NCBI RefSeq assembly: GCF_000153125.2
Contig: NZ_CM002299.1
Location: forward strand, 1,921,075 to 1,985,074
Reading direction: 5' to 3'
Origin: Congregibacter litoralis KT71
Lineage (GTDB): Bacteria; Pseudomonadota; Gammaproteobacteria; Pseudomonadales; Halieaceae
DNA length: 64,000 nt
The notes beneath the pieces were generated by a model. That model searched no databases and was not told the DNA's origin. It worked only from the letters and a program-made list of their open reading frames with translations. Below are positions 38,367-51,548 of this stretch, piece by piece. A program made the position numbers and the translations under genes. Every line of letters starts with the position of its first letter. Positions within the stretch are counted from its first letter, which is position 1.

Positions 38367-40130
38367 ATGCGCACAATTTCTTTTGACGGTGTAATAGTTG
38401 GTGGCGGCGGCGCGGGAATGCGCGCTGCGCTGCAGCTGGCCCAGTCGGGCTACAAAACCGCGGTAATCAGCAAGGTGTTTCCTACGCGGTCTCACACCGT
38501 ATCAGCCCAGGGCGGTATCACCTGTGCCATTGCCAGCGCGGATCCCCAGGATGACTGGCGCTGGCATATGTATGACACGGTCAAGGGGTCTGATTACATC
38601 GGGGATCAGGATGCTATCGAATACATGACTTCCGTGGGCCCTGAAGCGATCTACGAGCTGGAGCACATGGGCCTGCCGTTTTCCCGAACGGAAGAGGGGC
38701 GAATTTACCAGCGGCCTTTCGGTGGTCAGTCCAAGGATTTCGGTAAGGGTGGTCAAGCCGCCCGTACCTGCGCCGCGGCCGATCGCACGGGCCACGCCCT
38801 GCTGCATACGCTCTATCAGAACAACGTCAAGAACAAAACGGTGTTCTTTAACGAGTGGTTCGCCACGGATCTGGTGAAAAACCAGGATGGCGTCGTAGTA
38901 GGCGTTATTGCCATCTGCATCGAGACCGGTGAAGTGGTCTATGTGAAATCCAAGGCCACGGTGTTTGCCACCGGCGGCGCCGGACGCATTTACGCATCAA
39001 CGACGAATGCCCACATTAATACCGGTGACGGTATTGGTATGGCGTTACGGGCGGGCTTTCCCATGCAGGACATGGAAATGTGGCAGTTCCATCCCACGGG
39101 CATTTACGGTGCCGGCACCCTGGTTACCGAGGGCTGTCGCGGTGAGGGTGGATACCTCATCAATAAGGATGGCGAGCGGTTTATGGAGCGCTATGCGCCC
39201 AACGCCAAGGACCTCGCCGGGCGTGACGTCGTGGCGCGCTCGATGGTCCTTGAGATTCTGGAAGGCCGCGGTTGCGGCCCCGAAGCGGATCATGTGTTCC
39301 TTAAGCTGGATCACCTTGGTGAAGAGGTGCTCGAGAGCCGCCTGCCCGGCATCCTTGAGCTGTCGCGCACTTTTGCCCACGCGGATCCCGTGAAAGAACC
39401 CATTCCGGTGGTGCCCACCTGTCATTACATGATGGGCGGTATTCCCACCAATGTTAACGGTCAGGCGCTGACCATTGATGCCCAGGGTAACGATCAGGTG
39501 ATTCCAGGCCTCTACGCCTGTGGCGAAGCCGCCTGCGTGTCTGTACACGGCGCGAACCGTCTCGGCGGCAATTCCCTGCTGGATCTCGTGGTCTTCGGAC
39601 GGGCCGCGGGTCTGTTTATCGAGGAGTCCCTGCGCTCGGGCATCGAGGCCAGAGATGCCCTGCCTTCAGATATTGAGGAAGCAAATCAGCGTTTGACCAA
39701 GCTCGACGCGGCGCCGGCGGACGAAAACGTCGCCGGACTGCGAAAAGAGCTCCAGAACGTTATGCAGAATCATTTTGGCGTATTCCGCAAAGGCGATTTC
39801 ATGCGAGAGGGTATCAAGCTTCTCGAGGCGCTGAGGCCCCGAATCGAGGCGGTGGGCGTCGCTGATAAGACCCAGGCTTTTAATACCGCAAGAATTGAGG
39901 CCCTTGAGCTCCAGAATCTGTTTGAGGTCGCTGAGGCCACTGCCGTGTCGGCAGAGCAGCGCACGGAAAGTCGCGGCGCTCATGCCCGTGAAGACTACCA
40001 GGAGCGGGATGACGAAAACTGGTTGTGCCATTCGGTCTATTTCCCCGGCGATAAGAGCCTGGGCAAGCGCGACGTGAATTTTGCGCCGAAGATCATGGAC
40101 AAGATGGAGCCCATGGCTCGTAGCTATTGA
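38367..40130 (+). CDS. sdhA: Succinate dehydrogenase flavoprotein subunit
   Basis: Catalytic subunit of complex II, 587 residues, that oxidises succinate to fumarate on the cytosolic face of the inner membrane. The dinucleotide-binding motif [11 protein letters not shown] is at the N-terminus. His43 in [10 protein letters not shown] is the covalent FAD site. Catalytic residues lie in QFHPTGI and in [18 protein letters not shown] lies upstream of the ATG. Confidence 0.97.
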   Translation: MRTISFDGVIVGGGGAGMRAALQLAQSGYKTAVISKVFPTRSHTVSAQGGITCAIASADPQDDWRWHMYDTVKGSDYIGDQDAIEYMTSVGPEAIYELEHMGLPFSRTEEGRIYQRPFGGQSKDFGKGGQAARTCAAADRTGHALLHTLYQNNVKNKTVFFNEWFATDLVKNQDGVVVGVIAICIETGEVVYVKSKATVFATGGAGRIYASTTNAHINTGDGIGMALRAGFPMQDMEMWQFHPTGIYGAGTLVTEGCRGEGGYLINKDGERFMERYAPNAKDLAGRDVVARSMVLEILEGRGCGPEADHVFLKLDHLGEEVLESRLPGILELSRTFAHADPVKEPIPVVPTCHYMMGGIPTNVNGQALTIDAQGNDQVIPGLYACGEAACVSVHGANRLGGNSLLDLVVFGRAAGLFIEESLRSGIEARDALPSDIEEANQRLTKLDAAPADENVAGLRKELQNVMQNHFGVFRKGDFMREGIKLLEALRPRIEAVGVADKTQAFNTARIEALELQNLFEVAEATAVSAEQRTESRGAHAREDYQERDDENWLCHSVYFPGDKSLGKRDVNFAPKIMDKMEPMARSY

Positions 40131-40165
40131 TCCTTTCGGGGAACGAACGAAACGGAGTTATTTGC

Positions 40166-40873
40166 ATGTTGCAGGTCAGTGTATATCGCTACAACCCGGA
40201 GCAGGACGCAGAGCCGTCCATGCAGACTTTTGAAGTCGATACCGGCGGTAAGGATGTGATGGTTCTTGATGTGCTCGAAGACATCAAGGCACAGCAGGAC
40301 GCATCCGTCACCTACCGCCGATCCTGCCGGGAAGGGGTCTGTGGCTCCGACGGGCTGAACATGAACGGCAAGAACGGGCTGGCGTGCATAACCCCCCTGT
40401 CAGAGACGGTAAAGAACAACAAGCTGGTGATCAGGCCGCTTCCGGGATTACCCGTGATTCGCGACCTGGTGGTAGACATGAGCATGTTCTACACCCAGTA
40501 CGAAAAGGTGCAGCCCTATCTGCAGAACGATACGCCGGCACCGGCCATTGAGCGACTGCAGTCTCCGGAAGATCGCGCCAAGCTGGATGGGCTGTACGAG
40601 TGTATTCTCTGCGCCTGCTGCTCCACGAGCTGCCCGTCCTTCTGGTGGAATCCCGATCGATTCATCGGCCCCGCCGGTCTCCTGCAGTCCTATCGTTTTC
40701 TGGCGGACAGCCGGGATACGGCGACCGATGAGCGCCTGTCCCGTCTCGATGACCCCTTCAGCGTTTTCCGCTGCCACGGTATCCAGAACTGCGTGAACGT
40801 GTGCCCCAAGGGCCTGAATCCCACGCGTGCCATCGGCCATATTCGCAGCATGTTGCTCAAACAGGCTGCCTAG
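40166..40873 (+). CDS. sdhB: Succinate dehydrogenase iron-sulfur subunit
   Basis: Electron-transfer subunit of complex II, 235 residues. The N-terminal [2Fe-2S] domain shows CREGVCGSDG and a distal cysteine in GLACI. The C-terminal domain has CILCACCSTSCPS and CHGIQNCVNVCPKGLNP for the [4Fe-4S] and [3Fe-4S] clusters. The ATG at 40166 follows GGAG at good distance; an upstream in-frame ATG at 40127 overlaps sdhA but lacks family similarity. A hairpin follows its stop. Confidence 0.96.
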   Translation: MLQVSVYRYNPEQDAEPSMQTFEVDTGGKDVMVLDVLEDIKAQQDASVTYRRSCREGVCGSDGLNMNGKNGLACITPLSETVKNNKLVIRPLPGLPVIRDLVVDMSMFYTQYEKVQPYLQNDTPAPAIERLQSPEDRAKLDGLYECILCACCSTSCPSFWWNPDRFIGPAGLLQSYRFLADSRDTATDERLSRLDDPFSVFRCHGIQNCVNVCPKGLNPTRAIGHIRSMLLKQAA

Positions 40874-40881
40874 GCCCCTAT

Positions 40882-40909
40882 GGGCGGATTTTTCGCGAAA
40901 AGTCCGCCC
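40882..40909 (+). terminator. Hairpin after sdhB, possible intrinsic terminator
   Basis: GGGCGGA pairs with TCCGCCC and the stem extends as TTTT/AAAA around a CGCG loop. Only a weak T-rich tail (TTTCTTA) follows, so it may attenuate rather than stop transcription into sucA. Confidence 0.5.
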
Positions 40910-40927
40910 ATTTCTTAGCTTTACACC

Positions 40928-40956
40928 TTCTAGAGCATCCCCATTGCTGGCATAAT
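40928..40956 (+). promoter_or_regulatory. Candidate sucA promoter
   Basis: CATAAT at 40951-40956 matches the -10 at five of six positions. The element 17 bases upstream (TTCTAG) is poor. It lies after the sdhB hairpin and about 124 bases before the sucA start. Confidence 0.3.
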
Positions 40957-41079
40957 TGCACAACTGCGCGACCCGGACACGGGACGCGCCCGCGGGGCCG
41001 GGGGGACCGCGGAAATCACTTGCCCCGGCACACACGGTTGTCGTCGTAACACGCGTGTGTTGTTCGTCTAGGGGGCAGA

Positions 41080-43935
41080 ATGCAAGAAAACTCTATGGAG
41101 CTGTTTCGTCGCAGCTCGCACATCGCCGGTGGTAATGCCACCTACGTTGAAGATCTTTACGAAAGCTATCTCATCGACCCGAACGCCGTACCCGAGCAAT
41201 GGCGTGATTACTTCGACAAGCTACCTCGCGTCGAGAGCAAAACTTCGCTCATTGATGACGTTCCCCACAGCGCCGTGCGCGAGCGCTTTGCCCGCATCAG
41301 CAAGATGCGTGTTCGCACGGAAGCCACCGTCGCCCATGACAGTCAGGCGACGCAGTATGAGCGCAAGCAGGTCAAGGTTCTGGCGCTCATCTCCGCTTAC
41401 CGCCAGCGGGGCCATCAGAAGGCGCAGCTCGATCCCCTGGGCTTAGCCCAACGGGAGCGTATTCCCGATCTGGAACTCAGCTTCCACGAACTGTCCATCG
41501 CGGATCTGGACACCAGTTTTCAGGTGGGCACCCTCAAGATGGGTGGCAGCGGATCAACACTCAAAGACATCATTGACGCCCTGGAGCGCACCTACTGCCA
41601 TACCGTGGGTGCAGAGTTCATGCACATTGTCGATACGGAACAGCGTCAGTGGATCATGTCCCGCATGGAGTCTGTGCGTTCGGCACCGGATTTTGGCCCC
41701 GAGGTGCAGCGGCAGATACTCCGGCGTCTCATCAAAGCCGACGGGCTCGAAAAGTCCCTGGGCTCGAAGTTTCCAGGCACCAAGCGTTTTGGCCTTGAGG
41801 GGGGGGAGAGCCTTATCCCCATGCTGGCCGAAATGATGCAGCGCATCGGTGGTTACGGCGCCAAGGAAATCGTGATCGGCATGGCGCACCGCGGTCGCCT
41901 CAATGTTCTGGTCAATATTCTGGGTAAGAACCCCTCGGAGCTGTTTGCGGAATTTGAGGGACGGGCTACCTACGAGAGCTCCGGTGATGTGAAGTACCAC
42001 CAGGGGTTCTCCTCCAACATGATGACACCGGGAGGCGAGGTCCACCTGGCCCTGGCTTTCAACCCCTCGCACCTGGAGATTGTGTCGCCTGTCGTCGAAG
42101 GCTCCGTGAGAGCCCGTCAGGACCGTCGGGATGATCCCGATGGTCACAGCGTGTGGCCCATCGTGCTCCACGGCGACGCTGCCTTTGCCGGTCAGGGCGT
42201 GGTCATGGAGACCTTCCAGATGTCCCAGACCCGCGCCTACAAGACCGGGGGTACGGTACACATCGTGCTCAATAACCAGGTGGGCTTTACCACCAGCTTG
42301 CGCGAGGACTCCCGTTCCACGGAATACTGTACCGATGTCGCGAAGATGGTGCAGGCCCCGATTTTTCACGTGAACGCCGATGACCCTGAAGCCGTGCTGT
42401 TTGTCACGCAGATGGCCATTGACTACCGCAATGAGTTCAAGCGGGACGTGGTGATCGATCTTGTCTGTTATCGCCGTCGCGGCCACAACGAAGCTGATGA
42501 GCCGGCGGTGACTCAGCCTCTGATGTACGAGGCCATCCGCAAGCACCCCACCACCCGGGACATCTATGCGCGCCGCCTCATCGAGGCCGGGGTGCTCACG
42601 GAGACGGAAGATCAGGCGCTGGTAGAGGGGTATCGTGGCTCTCTCGATCGCAACGAGCCTCTGGTTTCCAGTCTGGTCAACGAGCCGAACGCAGAGCTCT
42701 TTGTGGATTGGACGCCTTATCTCGGACACGAGTGGACGCTGCATTGTGATACGGGCATGGATCTCCATCATCTGCAGACCCTGGCGCAGCACACCAATCA
42801 GTCACCTGATGGTTTTCCCTTGCAACGGCAGGTAGCGAAGATTCTAGAAGACCGCCGCAAGATGGCGGCCGGCGCCTTGCCACTCAATTGGGGGTTTGCT
42901 GAAACTCTGGCCTACGCGTCTTTGCTGGAAGCAGGGTATCCGGTGCGCCTTACGGGGCAGGATGTTGGCCGGGGAACCTTCTCCCACCGCCACGCGGTAC
43001 TGCATAACCAGCGTGAGGAGGCGACCTATGTGCCCCTGCAGCACGTCAAGGACGATCAGGCGGACTTCGTCATTCATGATTCCCTGCTGTCCGAGGAAGC
43101 GGTGCTGGCCTTTGAGTACGGTTACTCCACCACGTCGCCCACGGGGCTGGTGATCTGGGAAGCGCAGTTTGGTGACTTTGCCAACGGCGCGCAGGTGGTG
43201 ATCGACCAGTTCATCACCAGTGGAGAGCACAAGTGGAGCCGCCTCTGCGGACTCACCATGCTGCTGCCCCACGGCTATGAGGGGCAGGGACCGGAGCACA
43301 GTTCCGCGCGTCTCGAGCGTTTTATGCAGCTCTGCGCCGAGCACAATATCCAGGTCTGCGTGCCTACAACACCCGCGCAGGTGTTCCACATGCTGCGCCG
43401 CCAGGCGATCCGGCCTCTACGTAAGCCCCTCGTGGTCATGTCACCGAAGAGCCTGCTGCGACACAAGGAAGCGACCTCGACCCTTGAAGATCTTGCCAAC
43501 GGCCGTTTCTACAACGTCCTTGATGAGACCGATGATCTCGATAAATCAGCAGTGGAGCGCGTCGTGTTGTGCTCGGGCAAGGTGTTCTACGATCTGCGCG
43601 CTGCGCGACGGGAACGGGGCATCGACAATATCGCCCTCATCCGACTGGAGCAGCTGTATCCCTTCCCGGAGGCGGAGATGCTCCAGGTGCTCAGTGCTTA
43701 TCCCAATCTGAAAGATGCGGTCTGGTGTCAGGAAGAACCCATGAACCAGGGGGCCTGGTACTCGAGCCAGCATCACATGCGTCGCGTATTCGCGTCGCTC
43801 TACAACCATGTTTATCTCGGTTACGCGGGGCGGGAAGCATCTGCCGCGCCCGCCGCGGGCTACATGGCCCTTCACCTCGAGCAGCAAGAGGCCTTTATCA
43901 ACCAGGCCCTGACGCTCGGTAGCGCTAACGCCTAA
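41080..43935 (+). CDS. sucA: 2-oxoglutarate dehydrogenase E1 component
   Basis: Thiamine-diphosphate-dependent decarboxylase of the 2-oxoglutarate dehydrogenase complex, 951 residues. The N-terminal segment [14 protein letters not shown] binds the complex core. The active centre includes [11 protein letters not shown], the cofactor region [16 protein letters not shown] and NNQVGFTT, and the C-terminal transketolase-like domain has [21 protein letters not shown]-type ribosome site precedes the ATG. It is followed 23 bases later by sucB. Confidence 0.97.
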   Translation: MQENSMELFRRSSHIAGGNATYVEDLYESYLIDPNAVPEQWRDYFDKLPRVESKTSLIDDVPHSAVRERFARISKMRVRTEATVAHDSQATQYERKQVKVLALISAYRQRGHQKAQLDPLGLAQRERIPDLELSFHELSIADLDTSFQVGTLKMGGSGSTLKDIIDALERTYCHTVGAEFMHIVDTEQRQWIMSRMESVRSAPDFGPEVQRQILRRLIKADGLEKSLGSKFPGTKRFGLEGGESLIPMLAEMMQRIGGYGAKEIVIGMAHRGRLNVLVNILGKNPSELFAEFEGRATYESSGDVKYHQGFSSNMMTPGGEVHLALAFNPSHLEIVSPVVEGSVRARQDRRDDPDGHSVWPIVLHGDAAFAGQGVVMETFQMSQTRAYKTGGTVHIVLNNQVGFTTSLREDSRSTEYCTDVAKMVQAPIFHVNADDPEAVLFVTQMAIDYRNEFKRDVVIDLVCYRRRGHNEADEPAVTQPLMYEAIRKHPTTRDIYARRLIEAGVLTETEDQALVEGYRGSLDRNEPLVSSLVNEPNAELFVDWTPYLGHEWTLHCDTGMDLHHLQTLAQHTNQSPDGFPLQRQVAKILEDRRKMAAGALPLNWGFAETLAYASLLEAGYPVRLTGQDVGRGTFSHRHAVLHNQREEATYVPLQHVKDDQADFVIHDSLLSEEAVLAFEYGYSTTSPTGLVIWEAQFGDFANGAQVVIDQFITSGEHKWSRLCGLTMLLPHGYEGQGPEHSSARLERFMQLCAEHNIQVCVPTTPAQVFHMLRRQAIRPLRKPLVVMSPKSLLRHKEATSTLEDLANGRFYNVLDETDDLDKSAVERVVLCSGKVFYDLRAARRERGIDNIALIRLEQLYPFPEAEMLQVLSAYPNLKDAVWCQEEPMNQGAWYSSQHHMRRVFASLYNHVYLGYAGREASAAPAAGYMALHLEQQEAFINQALTLGSANA

Positions 43936-43958
43936 TAGCTTCTTCACAAGGAAAACAC

Positions 43959-45179
43959 ATGGCTATCCAAATCAAAGCTCCCGCATTTCCAGAGTCCGTC
44001 GCCGATGGCGAGGTCGCTGCCTGGCACAAGGAGGAGGGCGAGTCAGTAAAGCGCGATGAGCTCATTGTCGAGATTGAGACCGACAAGGTGGTGATGGAGG
44101 TGGTTGCCCCGGCTGACGGTGTGATCAAAAAGATTCATGCCGGGGTGGGCGAGACCATTGAGAGCGAAGCACTGCTGGCAGATCTCGAGGAGGGCGCCGT
44201 CGCTGCGGCGGCCCCGGATAGTGCAAGCACTGAGGCGGCGGCTCCAGCGGCAGCGTCAGAATCCGGCGATAGCAGTGGAGAGATGGGACCGGCAGCGAGA
44301 CAGATGATCGAGGAGCACAAGCTCGATCCGGCGCAGATTACCGGTACGGGCAAGGGCGGGCGTATTACTAAAGAGGATGTTACGTCCTTTATCAAAGACC
44401 GTCCCGCGCCTGCAGCCGCTCCCGCTGCCAAAGAAAGCGCAGCGGTTGTGGATGTTCCCAGTGGTCCATCGGGTGAGCGCGTCGAAAAGCGCGTACCCAT
44501 GACCCGCATGCGCGCAAGGATTGCTGAGCGTCTCCTCGAGGCCACAACTTCCACGGCCATGTTGACCACCTTCAACGAAGTCAATATGGCGCCGGTGATG
44601 GCCCTGCGTAAAAAGTACAAGGATCAGTTCGAGAAAACCCACAACGGCACCCGCCTGGGCTTTATGGGCTTTTTTGTCAAAGCAGCCTGCGAAGCCCTGA
44701 AGCGTTACCCGGCGGTAAACGCCTCCATCGACGGTAACGATGTGGTTTACCACGGTTACCAGGATATCGGTGTTGCGGTATCAACCGATGGCGGTCTCGT
44801 GGTTCCTGTATTGCGTGATGCGGACTTTATGAGCCTTGCGGATGTAGAGGCAGCGATCGTCGATCTGGGCACGCGGGCAAAGGCCAACAAGCTGACGATT
44901 GACGATATGACCGGCGGCACCTTCACCGTGACCAATGGTGGCGTATTCGGATCACTCCTGAGCACACCGATCCTGAATCCACCCCAGACCGGTATCCTGG
45001 GTATGCACAAGATTCAGGAACGGCCCATGGTGGTCGATGGCGAAGTGGTTGTATTGCCCATGATGTATCTTGCGCTGTCCTACGATCACCGGCTTATCGA
45101 TGGTAAGACCGCCGTACAGTATCTCGTGGCGGTGAAAGATCTTATTGAGGATCCCGCGCGGATTCTCCTGCAACTCTAA
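43959..45179 (+). CDS. sucB: Dihydrolipoyl succinyltransferase E2 component
   Basis: Core acyltransferase of the 2-oxoglutarate dehydrogenase complex, 406 residues. One lipoyl domain with the modified lysine in [10 protein letters not shown] (Lys43), an Ala/Pro-rich linker, the E3/E1-binding domain (about residues 110-150, with [11 protein letters not shown] and [12 protein letters not shown]) and the catalytic domain ending in [12 protein letters not shown] single lipoyl domain is usual for SucB. Confidence 0.97.
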   Translation: MAIQIKAPAFPESVADGEVAAWHKEEGESVKRDELIVEIETDKVVMEVVAPADGVIKKIHAGVGETIESEALLADLEEGAVAAAAPDSASTEAAAPAAASESGDSSGEMGPAARQMIEEHKLDPAQITGTGKGGRITKEDVTSFIKDRPAPAAAPAAKESAAVVDVPSGPSGERVEKRVPMTRMRARIAERLLEATTSTAMLTTFNEVNMAPVMALRKKYKDQFEKTHNGTRLGFMGFFVKAACEALKRYPAVNASIDGNDVVYHGYQDIGVAVSTDGGLVVPVLRDADFMSLADVEAAIVDLGTRAKANKLTIDDMTGGTFTVTNGGVFGSLLSTPILNPPQTGILGMHKIQERPMVVDGEVVVLPMMYLALSYDHRLIDGKTAVQYLVAVKDLIEDPARILLQL

Positions 45180-46658
<1,479 letters not shown>

Positions 46659-46755
46659 AAGATTTGGTATCCCGGCTCGCCGGGGTGTCATCAGACGCGC
46701 TGTGGACAAGGGGTCCGCGGCGCATTTGTTTCCTTGAACACTAACGGGACTTCAC

Positions 46756-47925
46756 ATGAATCTTCATGAATACCAGGGTAAGCGTCTCTTTGCCGAGTAT
46801 GGCTTGCCGGTTTCCACGGGTCACGCGGTTGACTCTCCTCAGGCGGCGGTCGAGGCCGCAGATCTCATCGGCGGCGATATGTGGGTGGTCAAGGCCCAGG
46901 TACATGCCGGAGGTCGAGGCAAGGCCGGGGGCGTCAAGCTCGTAAAGACCAAAGACGAAATTGCCGAGTTCACCAGCCACTGGCTGGGCAAGAATCTTGT
47001 CACCTATCAGACCGACGCCAACGGTCAGCCCGTGTCAAAAATTCTCGTTGAATCCTGCACGGATATTGCCGATGAGCTTTACCTCGGTGCAGTGGTGGAT
47101 CGCTCGTCCCGGCGCATCGTGTTCATGGCTTCTACGGAAGGCGGTGTGGAGATTGAGAAGGTTGCCGAAGAAACACCGGAGAAAATCCTCCGCGCGGTGA
47201 TTGATCCCCTCAACGGTGCTCAGCCCTATCAGGGCCGTGAATTGGCTTTTAATCTGGGACTGAAGGGCGAGCAGATCAAGCAGTTTGTAAAAATCTTCCT
47301 GGGCCTGGCCAAAATGTTCCAGGAAAAAGATCTGGCACTTATCGAGATCAACCCCCTGGTCATCACCACGGAAGGAAACCTTCATTGTCTCGACGCCAAG
47401 ATTGGTGTCGATGGTAATGCGCTGTATCGCCAGGCTGAGCTTCGGGAGATGCACGATCCCTCCCAGGAAGATGAGCGCGAGTCTCATGCCGCACAATGGG
47501 AGCTCAACTACGTAGCTCTGGACGGCAACATAGGCTGCATGGTCAACGGCGCAGGCCTTGCCATGGGAACCATGGATATCGTCAAGCTCCACGGCGGCGA
47601 TCCGGCCAACTTCCTGGATGTGGGTGGCGGTGCCACCAAAGAGCGCGTCTCCGAGGCCTTCAAGATCATTCTGTCCGACGACAAGGTAAAGGCGGTACTC
47701 ATTAATATCTTCGGCGGCATCGTACGCTGTGATCTCATTGCCGAGGGCGTTATCGGCGCCGTTGAGGAAATAGGCGTTGAGGTCCCCGTGGTTGTTCGCC
47801 TTGAGGGCAACAATGCAGAGCTGGGCCGCAAGGTGCTGGCGGACAGCGGTTTGAACATCATTGCGGCGACCAGTCTTACGGACGCCGCGCAACAGGCAGT
47901 GAAAGCAGCGGGAGGGAACGCCTGA
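46756..47925 (+). CDS. sucC: Succinyl-CoA synthetase beta subunit
   Basis: ADP-forming succinate-CoA ligase beta chain, 389 residues. The N-terminal ATP-grasp domain (about residues 1-240, [16 protein letters not shown] to [13 protein letters not shown]) and the C-terminal CoA-ligase domain with [16 protein letters not shown] are plain. The stop overlaps the sucD start by one base. A 97-base gap separates it from lpd. Confidence 0.97.
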   Translation: MNLHEYQGKRLFAEYGLPVSTGHAVDSPQAAVEAADLIGGDMWVVKAQVHAGGRGKAGGVKLVKTKDEIAEFTSHWLGKNLVTYQTDANGQPVSKILVESCTDIADELYLGAVVDRSSRRIVFMASTEGGVEIEKVAEETPEKILRAVIDPLNGAQPYQGRELAFNLGLKGEQIKQFVKIFLGLAKMFQEKDLALIEINPLVITTEGNLHCLDAKIGVDGNALYRQAELREMHDPSQEDERESHAAQWELNYVALDGNIGCMVNGAGLAMGTMDIVKLHGGDPANFLDVGGGATKERVSEAFKIILSDDKVKAVLINIFGGIVRCDLIAEGVIGAVEEIGVEVPVVVRLEGNNAELGRKVLADSGLNIIAATSLTDAAQQAVKAAGGNA

Positions 47926-48797
47926 TGAGTATCCTGATTAACAAGGACACCAAGGTCATCTGTCAGGGTTTTACGGGCTCTCAGGGCACCTTTCACTCTG
48001 AGCAGGCGATTGAGTACGGCACCAAAATGGTCGGTGGCGTCACCCCGGGTAAAGGCGGGCAGGAGCATCTGGGCCTCCCCGTGTTTAACACGGTATCCGA
48101 AGCCGTCGCAGCGACGGGTGCTGAAGCATCGGTTATTTACGTACCGGCGCCGTTTTGTAAGGATTCCATCCTTGAGGCGGCAAACGGTGGCATCAAGCTG
48201 GTGGTTTGTATTACCGAAGGGATTCCTACCCTCGACATGCTCGAAGCCAAGGTGAAGTGTGATGAGCTGGGCGTGCGTCTCGTGGGTCCGAACTGCCCCG
48301 GCGTTATCACACCGGGGGAGTGCAAGATCGGCATTATGCCCGGACACATCCACTTACCGGGCAAAGTCGGTATCGTGTCCCGGTCGGGCACCCTGACCTA
48401 TGAGGCGGTGAAGCAAACCTCCGACGCAGGCTTTGGTCAGTCAACCTGTGTGGGTATTGGCGGTGATCCCATCCCCGGTTCTAACTTCATCGATATTCTT
48501 GCCATGTTCGAGGCAGACCCTGCGACGGAAGCCATCGTGATGATTGGTGAGATCGGTGGCACCGCCGAAGAAGAAGCGGCCGCCTATATTAAGGCAAATG
48601 TTTCCAAGCCTGTGGTTTCCTACATAGCCGGCGTGACAGCCCCCAAGGGCAAGCGTATGGGCCATGCGGGAGCGATTATTTCCGGTGGTAAGGGCACGGC
48701 CGACGAGAAGTTTGCGGCTCTTGAGGATGCCGGTGTGAAGACCGTGCGATCCCTCGCAGACATCGGCTCGGGATTGTCCGAAATCACCGGCTGGTAA
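47925..48797 (+). CDS. sucD: Succinyl-CoA synthetase alpha subunit
   Basis: Alpha chain of succinyl-CoA synthetase, 290 residues, which carries the CoA-binding domain ([15 protein letters not shown]) and the phosphorylated histidine in [12 protein letters not shown] near residue 246. It makes the phosphoenzyme used for substrate-level phosphorylation. It ends the sdh-suc block and is followed by an intrinsic terminator. Confidence 0.97.
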   Translation: MSILINKDTKVICQGFTGSQGTFHSEQAIEYGTKMVGGVTPGKGGQEHLGLPVFNTVSEAVAATGAEASVIYVPAPFCKDSILEAANGGIKLVVCITEGIPTLDMLEAKVKCDELGVRLVGPNCPGVITPGECKIGIMPGHIHLPGKVGIVSRSGTLTYEAVKQTSDAGFGQSTCVGIGGDPIPGSNFIDILAMFEADPATEAIVMIGEIGGTAEEEAAAYIKANVSKPVVSYIAGVTAPKGKRMGHAGAIISGGKGTADEKFAALEDAGVKTVRSLADIGSGLSEITGW

Positions 48798-48819
48798 ATA
48801 CAGCCCGGCTCGGAACAAA

Positions 48820-48844
48820 CCCGCCAGCGATGGCGGGTTTTTTT
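48820..48844 (+). terminator. Intrinsic terminator after sucD
   Basis: CCCGCC, a six-base loop (AGCGAT), GGCGGG, then seven T residues. It is a classic rho-independent terminator 22 bases after the sucD stop. Confidence 0.9.
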
Positions 48845-48879
48845 GTGCCTGATTTTTGTCTCCCGGGCGGTGTTCAGGC

Positions 48880-48907
48880 CTTGAATTGGGGCCAGGAACC
48901 CCCATAT
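48880..48907 (+). promoter_or_regulatory. Sigma-32 heat-shock promoter of htpG
   Basis: CTTGAA at 48880-48885, a 14-base spacer and CCCCATAT at 48900-48907. Both boxes fit the RpoH consensus (CTTGAAA, CCCCATNT). The htpG ATG lies 43 bases beyond the -10 box. Confidence 0.85.
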
Positions 48908-48950
48908 CCCAGCCATAGCTTCATTCCCCTGCTGATTGTTAGAGGACACT

Positions 48951-50873
48951 ATGACTGCACAAATGAATAAAGAGACCCTGGGGTTCCAGACTGAAGCGCG
49001 GCAGCTGCTGCAGCTGATGATTCACTCCCTCTACTCCAACAAAGAAATCTTTCTTCGTGAGCTGATTTCCAACGCCTCGGATGCCGTTGATAAGCTGCGC
49101 TTTGCCGCGCTGTCTGACGATGCTCTATTGGAAGGCGACAGTGATTACTCGGTGCGGGTTGACGTGGATAAGGAGGCGGGAACGGTCACCATTAGTGACA
49201 ACGGCATAGGCATGAGCCGGGATGAGGTGATCGACAATCTCGGCACGATTGCCAAGTCCGGCACCGCGGCATTCCTTGAGCAGCTTTCCGGTGATCAACA
49301 GAAAGATTCCCAGCTCATCGGTCAGTTCGGCGTGGGGTTCTATTCTTCCTTTATTGTGGCGGACCGCGTCGCAGTACACACTCGGAAGGCAGGCGCTGAC
49401 GCTAGTGAGGGTGTGCTTTGGGAATCCCAGGGCGAGGCGGAATTCACCATCGAGGCGCAGGATAAAGAGGCTCGCGGAACGAGTATCACTCTGTATCTCC
49501 GCGAAGACTGCAAAGACTTCGCCGATGACTGGCGGGTGCGCAGTGTTATCAAGAAGTACTCGGACCATATTTCCGTGCCGGTGCTTATGAAAGAAGCGCC
49601 GCTGCCCGCAGGGGACGACGCGGACGATGAACAGTCCGAAGCGGCAGCACCGGAGTACAAAGCGGTCAATGAGGCAACGGCACTGTGGACGCGTAGTCGC
49701 AGCGAAGTGACCGATGAAGAGTACGGCGCTTTCTACAAGCACGTCTCCCACGATTTTGAAGACCCCCTGAGCTGGAGCCACAACCGGGTTGAAGGCAAGC
49801 TTGAATACACCAGCCTGCTGTATATCCCCGCGCGGGCGCCTTTTGATCTCTGGAACCGCGACGCCAACCGCGGCGTAAAGCTCTACGTTCAGCGCACCTT
49901 CATTATGGACGATGCTGAGCAGTTCCTACCCATGTATCTGCGCTTCGTTAAGGGTGTTCTTGATTCTAACGACCTCTCCCTGAACGTATCCCGGGAAATT
50001 CTTCAGCAGGATAAGACCGTGGACGCCCTGCGCAGTGCTCTGAGTAAGCGCGTGCTGGACATGCTCTCGAAGATGGCGAAAAACGAGCCCGAAAAGTACG
50101 CGACCTTCTGGAAAGAGTTTGGCCAGGTCTTAAAAGAAGGCCCTGCCGAGGACATGGGTAATAAGGACAAGATCGCCGACCTTCTGCGTTTTAGCAGCAC
50201 CCACACGGACGAGGAAACCCAGGACCAGTCTCTCAAGAGCTATGTTGAACGCATGCAGGAGGGGCAGGACAAGATCTACTACGTCGTTGCAGAAAATTTC
50301 AACACCGCGAAACGCAGCCCTCAGCTGGAGGTTTTCCGTAAGCGAGGCATCGAAGTTCTGCTTCTCTCAGACCGCGTTGATGATTGGTTGATGAACCACC
50401 TCCAGGAGTTCGACGGCAAGCAATTGCAGGATGTGGCCCGAGGACGGCTGGATCTCGACGATGAGAGCGAGGAAGAAAAGCAGGTCCGGGAAGCAGCGGA
50501 GAAGGATAGCGAAGGCCTTATTGAACGCCTGAAATCGGTGATCGGCGACGATGTGGAGGAAGTTCGGGTTACCACACGCCTGACGAATTCCCCCGCCTGT
50601 CTGGTGGTGGGCGAGCAGGACATGGGCGCGCAGATGCGGCGTATTATGGAGGCAGCGGGTCAGCCAGTGCCGGAATCCAAGCCGATTCTGGAGATCAATC
50701 CCACGCACTCCCTGATCAATCGCCTGGATGCCGAAACCGATGAAGACCGTTTCGCCGATCTGGCGAAGATTATCTTCGATCAGGCTAATCTGGCAGAGGG
50801 GGGGCAGCTCGACGACCCGGCGGCCTACGTCGAGCGATTGAACAAGCTTCTTCTGCAGTTAAGTAACGCGTAA
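48951..50873 (+). CDS. htpG: Molecular chaperone HtpG (Hsp90)
   Basis: Cytosolic Hsp90-family chaperone of 640 residues. The N-terminal GHKL ATPase domain shows [23 protein letters not shown] (with the catalytic Glu and Asn), DNGIGM and the GQFGVGFYS lid. The middle domain includes LYVQRTFI, and a C-terminal dimerisation domain follows. The ATG at 48951 follows AGAGGA; an upstream TTG at 48936 is less likely. A heat-shock promoter lies upstream. Confidence 0.97.
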   Translation: MTAQMNKETLGFQTEARQLLQLMIHSLYSNKEIFLRELISNASDAVDKLRFAALSDDALLEGDSDYSVRVDVDKEAGTVTISDNGIGMSRDEVIDNLGTIAKSGTAAFLEQLSGDQQKDSQLIGQFGVGFYSSFIVADRVAVHTRKAGADASEGVLWESQGEAEFTIEAQDKEARGTSITLYLREDCKDFADDWRVRSVIKKYSDHISVPVLMKEAPLPAGDDADDEQSEAAAPEYKAVNEATALWTRSRSEVTDEEYGAFYKHVSHDFEDPLSWSHNRVEGKLEYTSLLYIPARAPFDLWNRDANRGVKLYVQRTFIMDDAEQFLPMYLRFVKGVLDSNDLSLNVSREILQQDKTVDALRSALSKRVLDMLSKMAKNEPEKYATFWKEFGQVLKEGPAEDMGNKDKIADLLRFSSTHTDEETQDQSLKSYVERMQEGQDKIYYVVAENFNTAKRSPQLEVFRKRGIEVLLLSDRVDDWLMNHLQEFDGKQLQDVARGRLDLDDESEEEKQVREAAEKDSEGLIERLKSVIGDDVEEVRVTTRLTNSPACLVVGEQDMGAQMRRIMEAAGQPVPESKPILEINPTHSLINRLDAETDEDRFADLAKIIFDQANLAEGGQLDDPAAYVERLNKLLLQLSNA

Positions 50874-50881
50874 TGCGCTAA

Positions 50882-50919
50882 AGCAGCCATTGCGACGCCT
50901 CCGGGACGCAATGGTTGCT
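50882..50919 (+). terminator. Long hairpin after htpG
   Basis: AGCAGCCATTGCG pairs with CGCAATGGTTGCT (13 positions, one G-T) around a 12-base loop. No T-run follows, so it may be a processing or partial termination structure. Its 3' arm abuts the -10 of the next gene. Confidence 0.45.
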
Positions 50920-50924
50920 ATAGT
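50919..50924 (+). promoter_or_regulatory. Extended -10 before DUF4892 gene, leaderless geometry
   Basis: TGC-TATAGT, followed by six bases and the ATG at 50931. No -35 is evident. The distance puts the predicted start site on the start codon. Confidence 0.35.
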
Positions 50925-50930
50925 CTAGCC

Positions 50931-51476
50931 ATGCACTTACCTACATCAGCTTTTCTTTGTTTCGTCCTCGGCGCGTCCTGTGCGGTCGCCGAGGCCCTGC
51001 CTCCCAGTGCTTATTTTGCGAGCATGAGCGAATACGTTCATCTTCAGGAGATCGACCGGGAAGCCGGTAAGGGGGTAAGAGACCATCTTATCCCCCTGGG
51101 GGCTATCGAGAAGGTGCGCGGGGTGTGGGCTCCGCGGGACCGGGAGCGCCTGACGGGATCTCTTGAGAGCGTCACCTGGCGTGTTCTTGACGGCTACACC
51201 TCCGAGGAGATGGTTCAGGAGCTTGACGATCGCCTGGCGGATAACGACGGCGCGAATCTGCAGTTTCGCTGCGAGGCAAGAGCCTGTGGCAGCAGCGTTC
51301 AGTGGGCCAATAAAATCTTTGGAGAGCGCCTCCTTTACGGCACTGAATCGTCTCAGCGTTATCGCGTTTACGCCCTGGAGCATGACGGCGCGAGCTACCG
51401 GGTTTTAATCTATGGGTCGGCCCGCAGCAGCGACCGCCAGTACCTTCACGCCGAGGCGCTTAAGATTACGCCCTAG
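50931..51476 (+). CDS. DUF4892 domain exported protein
   Basis: A 181-residue protein with a signal peptide (about residues 1-20, cleaved near VAEA) and probable periplasmic location. The central CEARACGSSVQWANKIFGERLLYGTESSQRY region, described here in two parts (Cys-x-x-x-x-Cys-Gly-Ser-Ser and FGERLLYG), is the hallmark of DUF4892 proteins of Pseudomonas and relatives. No enzymatic motif is recognisable. The two cysteines could form a disulfide. It is expressed apart from htpG if the extended -10 is real. Confidence 0.72.
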   Translation: MHLPTSAFLCFVLGASCAVAEALPPSAYFASMSEYVHLQEIDREAGKGVRDHLIPLGAIEKVRGVWAPRDRERLTGSLESVTWRVLDGYTSEEMVQELDDRLADNDGANLQFRCEARACGSSVQWANKIFGERLLYGTESSQRYRVYALEHDGASYRVLIYGSARSSDRQYLHAEALKITP

Positions 51477-51548
51477 GGCTTTCTCCCAGCGCCGCGTTTT
51501 AAGCTTTCAGACCCTTCTCTATCGCTCCCGATCGTGGCATACGTTCGT

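Noticed and set aside
41554..42792. 412-codon open frame antisense to sucA
   Set aside because: It is a shadow of a highly conserved E1 gene and has no start signal.
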